NCBI RefSeq assembly: GCF_037040815.1
Contig: NZ_CP146232.1
Coordinates: 2,102,501-2,166,500, forward strand
DNA length: 64,000 nt
Direction: 5' to 3'
Source: Pararoseomonas sp. SCSIO 73927
Lineage (GTDB): Bacteria; Pseudomonadota; Alphaproteobacteria; Acetobacterales; Acetobacteraceae
The translations under genes and the position numbers were made by a program. Positions within the stretch are counted from its first letter, which is position 1; every line of letters begins with the position of its first letter. Shown piece by piece: positions 15,755-23,854 of the stretch. Below the pieces are notes generated by a model, which saw only the letters and a program-made list of their open reading frames with translations, was not told where the DNA came from and searched no databases.

Positions 15755-16225
15755 TTACACCGGCAGCGCGGTGGTGGATTTCACCCGCTCCATGGCGAAG
15801 CGGCTGGTGACGTTGCGCAGCTGCGGCACCTCCGCCGTCAGCCGGCGGTAGAAGGCGTCGTAGGCCGCCATGTCCGCCACCGCCACGCGCAGCAGGTAGT
15901 CCACGTCCCCGCCCATCCGCCAGCACTCCAGCACCTCCGGCATGGCGGAAACCCTCCACGCGAAGGCCTCGATCCACCCGGCGGAATGGTCCCCGATCTC
16001 CAGCGAGACGAAGACGGAGAGCGGCAGGCCCACCCGGGCCGGGTCCAGCAGGGTGGCGCGGCCGGTGATCACTCCCGCCGCCTCCATCCGCCGGATGCGC
16101 TTCCAGCACGGGGTCGGGGTGAGCCCCACCGCCTCCGCGATGGCCGCGAGGGAGAGTGCCGCGTCCCGCTGGATCAGCCGGAGAATCGCGCGGTCGGTGG
16201 AGTCCAACTCCGGCGGAGACGGCAT
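15755..16225 (-). CDS. Lrp/AsnC family transcriptional regulator
   Basis: The 156-residue protein has an N-terminal AsnC-type helix-turn-helix ([47 protein letters not shown]) and a C-terminal RAM effector-binding domain ([61 protein letters not shown]). These regulators respond to amino acids or related small molecules. It diverges from a Bug-type solute receptor gene and probably controls it or itself. An inverted repeat lies in the shared AT-rich promoter. It is clearly paralogous to the regulator at 37310-37777, with the same ending S/KxTTALP. Confidence 0.9.
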   Translation of the reverse strand: MPSPPELDSTDRAILRLIQRDAALSLAAIAEAVGLTPTPCWKRIRRMEAAGVITGRATLLDPARVGLPLSVFVSLEIGDHSAGWIEAFAWRVSAMPEVLECWRMGGDVDYLLRVAVADMAAYDAFYRRLTAEVPQLRNVTSRFAMERVKSTTALPV

Positions 16226-16279
16226 AGGCCAAATCCTTTCTCAAAGCGGGGCTATGATAGCAAGGAAATCTTTTTGTTG

Positions 16280-16300
16280 CCGGTATTTCATCCTTACCGG
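16280..16300. promoter_or_regulatory. Inverted repeat in the divergent Lrp/Bug promoter
   Basis: CCGGTA (16280-16285) and TACCGG (16295-16300) are perfect arms separated by 9 bp. They lie in a locally AT-rich stretch (including TTTTTG) between the Lrp start at 16225 and the receptor start at 16345. A regulator site is plausible, and the divergent Lrp protein is the nearest candidate. No direct evidence links them. Confidence 0.45.
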
Positions 16301-16344
16301 AGAAAAACCATCTCTGATGCCCTACCTTGTTGGTGCAACGACCG

Positions 16345-17364
16345 ATGCGTGACCTCTCCCGCCGCAACCTCCTCGCCCTGGCGGCGGCGATTCCTGCTCC
16401 TCTGGCCTTCTCCGGCCCCGCTGCCGCCCGCCCGGCCTTCGCCCAGGGCGGCGAGGCCCCGGCCGCGCCCTGGCCCGACCGCCCCGTGAGGATCGTCGTG
16501 CCCGTCGCGCCCGGCGGCAGCCTGGACATCCTCGGCCGCAGCGTCGCCCGCGCCCTCACCGGCCCGCTCGGCCAGCCCGTGGTGGTGGAGAACCACACCG
16601 GCGCCGGCAGCAACATCGCCTTCGATCTCGTGGCCCGCGCCAGGCCGGACGGGCTGACGATCCTCGTCGGCTCCGACCCGCTGGCGATCAACCCCGCCCT
16701 CTACCCCCGGATCAGCTTTGACCCCGTCCGCGACTTCGCACCGATCGCCGAGCTCGTCCGCGCGCCCCAGGTGTTGGTGGTGAAGAACGGGCTGGAGGCG
16801 AGGACCCTCGCCGATTACCGGCGCCTGGGGCAGGAGGCGGAGGGCAAGCTCACCCTCGCCAGCCAGGGCAATGGTAGCATCGGGCACCTCGGCGGCATCC
16901 TCCTCGGCCAGACCCTGGGCTTCAACACCACCCACGTTCCCTACCGCGGCGGCGGCCCCGCCGTGGTGGACCTCGTGGCCGGCCACATCGACAGCCTTCT
17001 CGTCACGCTTCCCGCCGCCATCGAGCACATCCGCGGCGGCCGCATCCGGGCCCTGGCCGTGACCGGCTCCGCCCGCGCCGCCTCCCTTCCTGATGTTCCG
17101 ACCGTGGCCGAGAGCGGCTTTCCCGGCTTCGAGGTGGTGACCTGGCAGGGCCTCCTCGCCCCCGCCGGCACGCCGGAGCCGGTGCTGGATCGGCTGCACG
17201 CCGAGACCCGCCGCGCTATGGCCACCCCGGAGGTCGCCGACAACCTGCGCGCCCAGGGCTTCGACCTGGCCACTGGCAGCCGGGCGGAGTTCGCGGCGCT
17301 GGTGAAGGCCGAGGCCGCCCGCTGGCCGGGCATCGTGAGGGCGTCCGGCGCGCGGATCGACTGA
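16345..17364 (+). CDS. Bug-family tripartite tricarboxylate transporter substrate-binding protein
   Basis: The 339-residue product is a periplasmic Bug/TctC-type receptor. It starts with a twin-arginine-like signal (DLSRRNLLALAAA, cleavage near AFAQGG). Family hallmarks follow: PDRPVRIVVPVAPGGSLDILGR, the ligand-loop VVVENHTGAGSNIAFDLVARARPDG, INPALYPRISFDPVRDFAPI, a HVPYRGGGPAVVDLVAGHID segment, and SLPDVPTVAESGFPGFEV. These proteins bind carboxylates with high affinity, usually for TctAB-type transporters. No transporter subunits adjoin it, as is common for orphan Bug receptors. The ATG at 16345 is preferred to a TTG at 16327 because it places the RR motif at the N-terminus. It is divergent from an Lrp regulator. 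Confidence 0.92.
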   Translation: MRDLSRRNLLALAAAIPAPLAFSGPAAARPAFAQGGEAPAAPWPDRPVRIVVPVAPGGSLDILGRSVARALTGPLGQPVVVENHTGAGSNIAFDLVARARPDGLTILVGSDPLAINPALYPRISFDPVRDFAPIAELVRAPQVLVVKNGLEARTLADYRRLGQEAEGKLTLASQGNGSIGHLGGILLGQTLGFNTTHVPYRGGGPAVVDLVAGHIDSLLVTLPAAIEHIRGGRIRALAVTGSARAASLPDVPTVAESGFPGFEVVTWQGLLAPAGTPEPVLDRLHAETRRAMATPEVADNLRAQGFDLATGSRAEFAALVKAEAARWPGIVRASGARID

Positions 17365-17459
17365 CGGGCGGGCGACGCTTGCGGGCGTTGCGGGGAAGGC
17401 GCATGGCCCGGCCGCGCGGCATTTGATATGTCGCGACCGCCGAAACAGCCGAGCCGGAC

Positions 17460-19607
17460 GTGAACACCACTGCCCAAACCGACGCGCCAGGGTCTCGCGC
17501 GCCAGCCATCCTCACCTACGGCATCGCGCTGGCCCTCGGCTTGGTCCTCGCGCTGTACGTGTTCCCGTTGCCCTTCCTCTTCCCGCACGGCGAAGTCGTG
17601 ATGAACGAGAGCGATGCCACGCAGCACGCCGTGGGGCAGCGCTACTTCATCGCGGAGCCGTGGGGCTGGCCGCTGCTGCAGATCCGCACGCTGCTCCCGC
17701 CCGATGGCCTGCCGCTGGGCTTCATGGACGGCATCCCGATTCTCGCCCTGGTGTTGAAGGCGGTGCGCGGCATCCTGCCGCAGGGCTTCCACGGGGTCGG
17801 GCTGTGGTACGGCCTGGCCTGGGTGCTGCAGCCCGTGGCCGCCGTGTTCTGCCTTCGTGCGGCAGGGGAGAAGCGGCTGCTCCCCGCCCTGGCCTTCATG
17901 ATGCTGGCGGTCGCCATGCCCGCCTGGTGGGCGCGCTACGGCCATGCGGCGCTGAGCGGGCACTTCATCCTGCTGCTCGGCCTTGGCACCTACTTCCACC
18001 TGCTGTCGCCCCGCCCGGCCGGGACCATGCTGTGGCGCTGGCTGGGCGCGGTGGCCCTCGTCCTCGGGGCGTTGCTCACCCATCCCTATCTTGCGGTGAT
18101 GACGATGGCGCTGGTGCTGGCAGCGCCCGCCACGCTGGTCTGGCGTGGCCTCTCCTCCTTGCGGGCTGCTGCCCCCGCCGGACGCCTCGCGGCGTGGCGG
18201 CCGGCCCTCCTGGCGGCCGCGGGCGGGATCGGCACGGTGGTGGCGGCGCAGCTCCTGATCAGCGCGCTGGGCTACGATCAGGCCATTGGCGGTGGGGGAT
18301 ACGGCCTCTACGCCATGAACCTGCTCTCGCCCGTCTGGCCGTTCTGGTCGGGCCTGCTGCCGAACCCCAGCAGCTTCGCGGAGCTTCCGAACGCCGCGGG
18401 ATGGGAGAGCTACAATTGGCTGGGCCTCGGCGTCATCGCGGCCGTTCCCCTGGGGGTGCTGCTGCATCCCAGGGCGGCGGCGCTGGGGATGCGGCGGCAT
18501 CTCGGCCTTGTCCTCGCCCTGCTCGGACTCACCGCCATGGCGGTGAGCACGAAGGTCGGCCTGGGCAGCCGGCTGGTGCTCGACCTCGGCGATCCGCCGA
18601 AGGCGCTGGAGAGCTTCCGCGCCAGCGGGCGCCTCTTCTGGCCTGTCGCCTACGCGCTGGCCCTCGCCGGGGTGCTCCTGCTCGCCCGGCTGCGGCCCGT
18701 GGCGCTGCGGGCCGCGGCGCTGGCGGCCGTGGTGGCGGTGCAGTGGATGGACGTCGCCCCGGTGCGCGACCGCCTGATCGCCTCGGTGGAGCACGTGCCC
18801 GCGCTGGCGCCGGAGACGAGGGCGTTGCGCCAGATCCTGCCCACCGCCACGGCGATCACGATGCTCCCCTCCTGGTTCTGCTGGAGTTCGGAGGTCACCG
18901 CGACGGCGCACCCGATGATGATGGAGTTCCTCGGCCTCGCCTCGGAACGGGCGCTGCCGGTGAACACCGTCTTTCCCGCCCGCCTGCCGCGGCCCGTGCC
19001 GTGCAGCGACGACATCCCCAGGGCCACCGCGCCGCTGAGGGCTGGCGAGGTGCGTATCTTCACCAATCCCGGCGACGGCGACTGGATCACGCTCCGCCCG
19101 GAGGGGCCGCACCGCTGCGAGAAGGTGGAGCGGGTGGTCTTCTGCCGCCGGCCCGACGAGGTCTTTCCCCGGGTCGAGTCCGCGCCGCTGTCGGGCGGCC
19201 TGGACTTCCGCCTGAACGGCAACGGCGCCTCCTCCATGGAGGCGGGCTGGCGCGTCTTGGGAGAGGGCTGGACCTGGTCGGGCGGCTCGGACGCCGCGCT
19301 GCTCCTGCGGCGGGACGCCGGGGCCGCCGGGCCGCTCCGGCTCGTGTTCGAAGCGATCGGCTTCGCCCCGCCCGGGCGGGCCAGTCAGCGCGTCACCGTG
19401 CGGACCGAGGACGGGGCGGTGCAGGGCGAGTGGGAGCTGCCGCACATGACCTTCACGCAGCCCGTGCTGGACGTGCCGGCGGGCGCGGGGCCGTTGCGCC
19501 TGCTCTTCCACTTCGAGCGCCCGTCCTCCCCCGTCGAGATCGGCATGAGCGCGGATCCGCGCATCTACGCGATGGGGCTGCGGGGCCTGCGGGCGGAGCC
19601 GCGCTGA
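17460..19607 (+). CDS. DUF6311-type polytopic membrane protein (GtrC-like glycosyltransferase candidate)
   Basis: The 715-residue protein has about ten or more hydrophobic helices in its first 410 residues, beginning with ILTYGIALALGLVLALYVF, and a soluble C-terminal region. After the first helix it shows ESDATQHAVGQRYFIAEPW, then WGWPLLQIRTLLPPDG, a pattern of DUF6311 proteins and of GT-C-fold glycosyltransferases whose acidic loop follows the first membrane helix. Next to it are a GtrB-like transferase and a GtrA-like flippase, so I infer that it may be the serotype-specific transferase of a Gtr-like module that decorates surface glycan. The start is a GTG at 17460. The substrate is unknown, and no catalytic residue beyond the acidic loop can be assigned. 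Confidence 0.7.
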   Translation: MNTTAQTDAPGSRAPAILTYGIALALGLVLALYVFPLPFLFPHGEVVMNESDATQHAVGQRYFIAEPWGWPLLQIRTLLPPDGLPLGFMDGIPILALVLKAVRGILPQGFHGVGLWYGLAWVLQPVAAVFCLRAAGEKRLLPALAFMMLAVAMPAWWARYGHAALSGHFILLLGLGTYFHLLSPRPAGTMLWRWLGAVALVLGALLTHPYLAVMTMALVLAAPATLVWRGLSSLRAAAPAGRLAAWRPALLAAAGGIGTVVAAQLLISALGYDQAIGGGGYGLYAMNLLSPVWPFWSGLLPNPSSFAELPNAAGWESYNWLGLGVIAAVPLGVLLHPRAAALGMRRHLGLVLALLGLTAMAVSTKVGLGSRLVLDLGDPPKALESFRASGRLFWPVAYALALAGVLLLARLRPVALRAAALAAVVAVQWMDVAPVRDRLIASVEHVPALAPETRALRQILPTATAITMLPSWFCWSSEVTATAHPMMMEFLGLASERALPVNTVFPARLPRPVPCSDDIPRATAPLRAGEVRIFTNPGDGDWITLRPEGPHRCEKVERVVFCRRPDEVFPRVESAPLSGGLDFRLNGNGASSMEAGWRVLGEGWTWSGGSDAALLLRRDAGAAGPLRLVFEAIGFAPPGRASQRVTVRTEDGAVQGEWELPHMTFTQPVLDVPAGAGPLRLLFHFERPSSPVEIGMSADPRIYAMGLRGLRAEPR

Positions 19608-19686
19608 ACCCGGCCTCATCTCGTTCACGCGCTGAGCGGCGGGCCCTGGTCCAGAGCCGGCCCTGCGCCGCGCGGGCCCGCGGCGT

Positions 19687-20739
19687 TCAGCGGCCGGGAA
19701 GTGCCCCCGACCGCTCGGCGACGAGATAGCGCGGGCGCTGCTTGGAGGCGTCGTAGACGCGCGCCAGGTACTCGCCGACGATCCCGATCGAGAGCAGCTG
19801 CAGGCCGCCCAGGCCGAGCAGCAGCACCACGGTCGTGGCGTAGCCCGGGATGTTCCGGCCGAACACCGCCGTCTGCACGACGACGAGCGCGAGGTAGAGG
19901 ACGGCGAGCAGCGCGGAGACCATGCCGATGGCCGACCAGGCCCGCAGCGGCCATGAGCTGAAGGACAGGATGGCACCGAAGGCGAGCTTCAGCATGCGCC
20001 GCGTCGAGGATTTCGCCTGCCCGCCCGCCCGTTCCGCGATGCTGATGGGAATCAGCCTCTTCCTGAAGCCCACCCATCCGACGAGCCCCTTCATGAAGGG
20101 GTGTTCCTCCCGCAGGCTGCGCAGCGCCGCCACGACGGGCGGCTTCAGCACGTTGAAGTCGCCCGCTCCCTCGTCGATGGGGGCATCGCTGAGCTTGCGG
20201 AACAGGGCGTAGAAGAGCCTCGCCATGCGCTGCTGTGACGCTGTCTGGTAGTTCCGGCTGTCGCGCACGCCGCAGACCAGGTCCACCTCGGGGCTCTGTG
20301 CGACCCCGATCATCCGCACCAGGTCGGTGCACCTGTGCTGTCCGTCGCTGTCCATGTAGGCGAGCGCGTCGAAATCGTCGCCGCACTCGAGGAGCCCCGC
20401 CATGAGGGCGGTCTCCTTCCCGAAGTTGCGGGAGAAGGATATGTAGCGGACCTCCGGATGATCGCCGACAAGCGCCCGCACCTCCTGCATCGAGTTGTCG
20501 GTGCTGCCGTCATTGACGAGGAAAACGTCGGGCCGCAGCCCCTCGGACGCCAGTCCCCGAATGAGCTCCTCCACCACGAAGCGAAGGTTCTCGGCCTCAT
20601 TATGAAAAGGCAGGATGACGGTGATCTTCTCGATGGTCCGATGCGCCGGCGAATGGAATGGCTCGGAACGGCTCTCCGCTACGGAGTGGTCGGCATCGCC
20701 TCCGTGGTCCTTTACGTGGCCGTCTCGAGTCTGCTGCAT
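19687..20739 (-). CDS. GtrB/DPM1-like glycosyltransferase family 2, membrane-anchored
   Basis: The product transfers a sugar from a nucleotide donor to a polyprenyl phosphate carrier in related proteins. It has the GT-A opening ITVILPFHNEAENL, the FLVNDGSTDNSM loop, YISFSRNFGKETALMAGL, the DSDGQHR metal/donor motif, and a C-terminal pair of membrane helices (SAIGMVSALLAVLYLALVV and TTVVLLLGLGGLQLLSIGIVG) followed by GEYLARVYDASKQRPRYLV, a signature of GtrB-type enzymes. No start codon lies close to the domain, so the ATG at 20739, with GAGGA just upstream, gives a 50-residue leader that overlaps the divergent gtrA-like gene. The 3' end faces the DUF6311 gene. Confidence 0.85.
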   Translation of the reverse strand: MQQTRDGHVKDHGGDADHSVAESRSEPFHSPAHRTIEKITVILPFHNEAENLRFVVEELIRGLASEGLRPDVFLVNDGSTDNSMQEVRALVGDHPEVRYISFSRNFGKETALMAGLLECGDDFDALAYMDSDGQHRCTDLVRMIGVAQSPEVDLVCGVRDSRNYQTASQQRMARLFYALFRKLSDAPIDEGAGDFNVLKPPVVAALRSLREEHPFMKGLVGWVGFRKRLIPISIAERAGGQAKSSTRRMLKLAFGAILSFSSWPLRAWSAIGMVSALLAVLYLALVVVQTAVFGRNIPGYATTVVLLLGLGGLQLLSIGIVGEYLARVYDASKQRPRYLVAERSGALPGR

Positions 20740-21027
20740 CGTGTCCTCAGCATCGAACCGGTGCTTGCTAATGCAGCTGGCTACGCGGTTGCAACCGTCG
20801 CCAACTACCTCGGGCACTACTACTGGTCGTTCGACACGAAGCGCTCGCACGCGGACGCGTCATGGCGCTTCCTGGCGGTTGTCGTTGCGGGTCTGGTCCT
20901 CAATTCCGTGTACGCGGCCATGCTCGTCAACCTGACCGACCTGCCGGTCGAAGTGATTGCCCTGTCCTTCGCAGTCCTGTGGCCGATGGTCTCCTTCGTG
21001 GCCCTCCGCCTCTGGGCCTTCCGGTGA
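20653..21027 (+). CDS. GtrA-like membrane protein (lipid-linked sugar flippase family)
   Basis: The 124-residue protein has the four-helix layout of the GtrA family: LRYGVVGIASVVLYVAVSSLL, NAAGYAVATVANYLGHYYWSF, FLAVVVAGLVLNSVYAAM and IALSFAVLWPMVSFVALRLWAF. The NYLGHYYWSF motif corresponds to the conserved NFxxxxxWvF of the family. GtrA proteins are thought to flip polyprenyl-phosphate sugars made by GtrB. An ATG at 20641 adds four residues and is an alternative. The 5' end overlaps the 5' end of the divergent GtrB-like gene by about 87 bp. Together with DUF6311 it suggests a three-protein surface glycan modification module. Confidence 0.85.
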   Translation: MEWLGTALRYGVVGIASVVLYVAVSSLLHRVLSIEPVLANAAGYAVATVANYLGHYYWSFDTKRSHADASWRFLAVVVAGLVLNSVYAAMLVNLTDLPVEVIALSFAVLWPMVSFVALRLWAFR

Positions 21028-21246
21028 GGTGACGATGCGCCGCGCCTCCGTTCCGCCGGATCCTTCGCCTGACCGGCACTCGCAGGCGTGGAAGGCAACG
21101 CCCGGAACGGCGCCCTTGCTGCCGGTGAGCGCGGTCACCATCGCCACAGAGGTGCCGGGCACACCGTCAGGCCCTGACGGATGATGCGCCGCGGGTCCGA
21201 TCCGGGCCCGACGACCGGATGCCGGGGCCTCCGGAACCGCCGGGGC

Positions 21247-22125
21247 CTACTCCCCGCCTCCGAGCAGCCCCTCGACGATCCCGCGCAGCAGCGCCACGCC
21301 CTCGGAGAGGCGTTCCAGCGCCAGCGGGCGGCCGCGCGCCTCGCCCCCGGTCGCGAGCACGGCGCGGTCCTGCGCCAGCTCGCGGGCGGAGAGGCGGCCG
21401 TCCCCGTCATAGTCCAGGCTCTCCACCATCAGCCGCGCCCCGGCCACGGCGCCGAGCGTCCCCGCGGCGCCGGCGAGGCCCGAGAGCTCCGGCGAGACCT
21501 CGGCCTGGAGGGAGAGGAGCCAGGAGGCGCCGCGGAACAGCCGCGCCAGCTCCGCCGGGCCGAGGAGGCTGTCGCCGGAGACGTCGCCGACGCGGACGAG
21601 GGCGGCGGCGCAATCCGTCACGCCCCCTGTTCCGGGCCCGCAGGCGGCCTCCAGCACCTCGATGGCACCGAGGAAGGCCAGGCCCTCGCCCTGCGCCGCG
21701 AAGGCCAGGGGGGTGCCGGGGCAGCGGCGCCAAGCGGTGACGGGGGCATCGCCGGGCAGGCGGTCGTCGCGGATCTTGTTGGAGGGCTCGGCGGTCTCCA
21801 GCCCGTTGCCCGCCGCGCCACCCGATGCCCGCAGCATCAGGCGCGGGGCCTCCGGGCCACGGGCGGTGGCCACGGACCAGCCGGACTCCAGCGCACGGGT
21901 CTCCGTGAAGCGCAGCAGCCGGCCGGCCCCGCCCGCCGGGATGCGGGCCGCGCCGCGGACGGAGAGGGCGAGCATCGCCGTTGGCGCGACGCACTCCCCC
22001 TGGAACCAGGCGCCGCGCAGGGCGGCGGGCAGGGCAATCTCCTGCGCGCGCGCGGCCGGGATGGCAGCGCCCAGCAGCAGGAGGGTGGCAAGGAACCCGG
22101 TGGAGAGAAGGGAGCGGGGGGTCAT
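21247..22125 (-). CDS. Secreted EF-hand-like protein of unknown function
   Basis: The 292-residue product has a clear signal peptide (FLATLLLLGAAIPAARAQ). The mature part begins with a region (ALRGAWFQGECVAPTAMLALS) that may bind calcium-independent ligands, then carries two EF-hand-like loops. One reads DVSGDSLLGPAELARL and the other DYDGDGRLSARELAQ, the latter matching the canonical DxDxDGxxxxxE pattern. Its start overlaps the stop of the upstream repeat protein (ATGA), so the two are probably made together and both exported. I do not recognise a named family beyond the EF-hand loops. A calcium-responsive envelope partner of the repeat protein is an inference. Confidence 0.7.
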   Translation of the reverse strand: MTPRSLLSTGFLATLLLLGAAIPAARAQEIALPAALRGAWFQGECVAPTAMLALSVRGAARIPAGGAGRLLRFTETRALESGWSVATARGPEAPRLMLRASGGAAGNGLETAEPSNKIRDDRLPGDAPVTAWRRCPGTPLAFAAQGEGLAFLGAIEVLEAACGPGTGGVTDCAAALVRVGDVSGDSLLGPAELARLFRGASWLLSLQAEVSPELSGLAGAAGTLGAVAGARLMVESLDYDGDGRLSARELAQDRAVLATGGEARGRPLALERLSEGVALLRGIVEGLLGGGE

Positions 22126-23609
22126 GGCAGGGGCACCTCGATCCCGGCGCAGAGGTCCAGCGGGTCGCGCGTCACCTCCCGCCCGTCACGGAACACGGCG
22201 GTCAGGCGGGCGGGGCAGGCCTCGCCCTCGGGCGGGGCCACGTCCAGCGTCTCGTTGGCGCCGAGCACGGTGGCGCCCAGCCGGTCCTCGCCGCGCGGGG
22301 CGCCGGGGGCGTCGATGTAGAGCTCCACGATCGGCAGGCGGGCGGTGTTGCGCAGCCGCACGCTGCCCGGGCGGGGGGCGGCGTCCGCCTCGTCCTCGCC
22401 CTCGTCCAGCCGGGCCGCAACCGTCCAGCCCGGGCGGACCACGACGGTGGGGTTCTCGCAGATGTTCACCTCGCGCCGCTCCTCCGCGCCGCCGGTGGGG
22501 AAGACCATGCGGAGGTCCGCCACGCAGTCCACGGGCACGGAGAGGGTCTGGCGATCCCCGCGGTCCAGCCCGTCCGGCAGGCGCTCCGGCCCCCAATCGC
22601 CCTCGGAGGAGGAGGAGACGTAGATCTCGTCGATCTTGGCGAGGTGGCGGTTCACCAGGGTGAGCTGCCGCTCCGGCGGGCGGGGGATGCCGCTGCCATC
22701 GAAGGTGACGGGGCCCGTGCAGATATTCGCGGCCCGCTTCGCCTCCGCCGCGCCGTCCTCGTAGGTGGCGCGCAGGTCGGCCTCGCAGCCCGGCAGGCGG
22801 AGGCGCAGGCGGAAGGTGCTGCCGTCCGGCGCCGTCTCCGTGCCCATGCGGTCCACGCCCCAGCCCTCCTCGGACCCGAGCTCGCCGCCACGCCCGGCGG
22901 GGACGACGTGCAGCCCGTGGAGCACGCGGCCGGAGCGGTTGGCCACCGTGAGGTCGCGCCAGATCAGGCCGGGGTCGGAGAGGGCGATGCGCGGGTTGCG
23001 GCAGGCATCCACGCGCGGGCGGAGGACGGTGGAGCCGTCCGCCATCACGGCCGTGACGTCGAAGACGCAGTCCCGCCGCCGGCCCAGGCGCAGCCGGTGG
23101 GTGCGGCCGGCCGGGACGAGTTCCGCCCCCAGCCGGTCCGGCCCGCGGGCGGCCGCGCCCGGCGGGGCGGCGTAGAGCTCCCGCAGGTCGAGGTCGGTGT
23201 CGTTGTTGACCGTGATCTCCCGCGCCGGGGCGGAGGCGTCGCCGAGCATGACGCGCGAGGAGCGGCAGAGGTCGAGGCGCCGTTCCTCCACTGTCTCGTC
23301 CGCAAGGACGGCGCGGAGCTGCCAGGCGCAGGGCTGGTTCCGGCCGAGGCGGAGGCGGAGGCTGCCGCCGGCGGGCAGCGTGTCCGCGCCCAGCCGGTCC
23401 GGGCCGGGATCGGTCTGCGTCGTCGGGGCCAGGTAGAGCTCGCGCACGGCGAGGCCGGTCTCGTTGGCAACCACCGCCTCCCGTTCGCCCCCCCGCTCGC
23501 TTCCGGGGCGGGTCTGGGCGAGGGCGGGCGAGGCGAGCAGGAAGGGCGCCACTCCCAGCCCCGTCAGCACTCCCGTCCAGAGCCCGGCCGCGAGCCGAAC
23601 CCCGGGCAT
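22122..23609 (-). CDS. Secreted protein made of five cysteine-bearing tandem repeats
   Basis: After a signal peptide (RLAAGLWTGVLTGLGVAPFLL, cleavage near ALAQT) the protein consists of five divergent repeats of about 80-90 residues. Each repeat starts with a V-x-N-x-T strand, continues with RELY or a variant (VRELYLAP, LRELYAAP, LHGLHVVP, IDEIYVSS, IVELYID), then GPDRLGA-like, a turn with PAG or equivalent, RLRL, a mid-repeat Cys and a second Cys near the repeat end. Ten cysteines in all suggest one disulfide per repeat. I do not recognise the family. ATG at 23609 is chosen for the signal peptide and a GGGGGA site 8 bp upstream; 23627 and 23681 are alternatives. It is co-translated with the EF-hand protein. 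Confidence 0.7.
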   Translation of the reverse strand: MPGVRLAAGLWTGVLTGLGVAPFLLASPALAQTRPGSERGGEREAVVANETGLAVRELYLAPTTQTDPGPDRLGADTLPAGGSLRLRLGRNQPCAWQLRAVLADETVEERRLDLCRSSRVMLGDASAPAREITVNNDTDLDLRELYAAPPGAAARGPDRLGAELVPAGRTHRLRLGRRRDCVFDVTAVMADGSTVLRPRVDACRNPRIALSDPGLIWRDLTVANRSGRVLHGLHVVPAGRGGELGSEEGWGVDRMGTETAPDGSTFRLRLRLPGCEADLRATYEDGAAEAKRAANICTGPVTFDGSGIPRPPERQLTLVNRHLAKIDEIYVSSSSEGDWGPERLPDGLDRGDRQTLSVPVDCVADLRMVFPTGGAEERREVNICENPTVVVRPGWTVAARLDEGEDEADAAPRPGSVRLRNTARLPIVELYIDAPGAPRGEDRLGATVLGANETLDVAPPEGEACPARLTAVFRDGREVTRDPLDLCAGIEVPLP

Positions 23610-23854
23610 CGCCAAGTTCCCCCGCATCCGCAACCCCGATCCCGTTCCGCCGCGCCGCCAGGATCGTCGCCGGAAAGCCACGGCGCAATTGCAGGAAGGA
23701 CACAGGTGGCATGCCGCTTGGCCCGTGCTGCGGAACCTGGCTTCAAGCCGCCGCGAGCGGGGCGGCGCGTGGCGGAATACCCGGGCAAGGCGGATTCTGC
23801 GCGGCGCGAAGTCGGGCTAGGATCGGGGGGACGAGTCCATGGGAGGACCGACCG

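Noticed and set aside
21028..21246. 219-bp gap between the GtrA-like gene and the EF-hand gene, checked for a gene or RNA.
   Set aside because: No conserved frame, hairpin or promoter pattern stood out. It is left unannotated.
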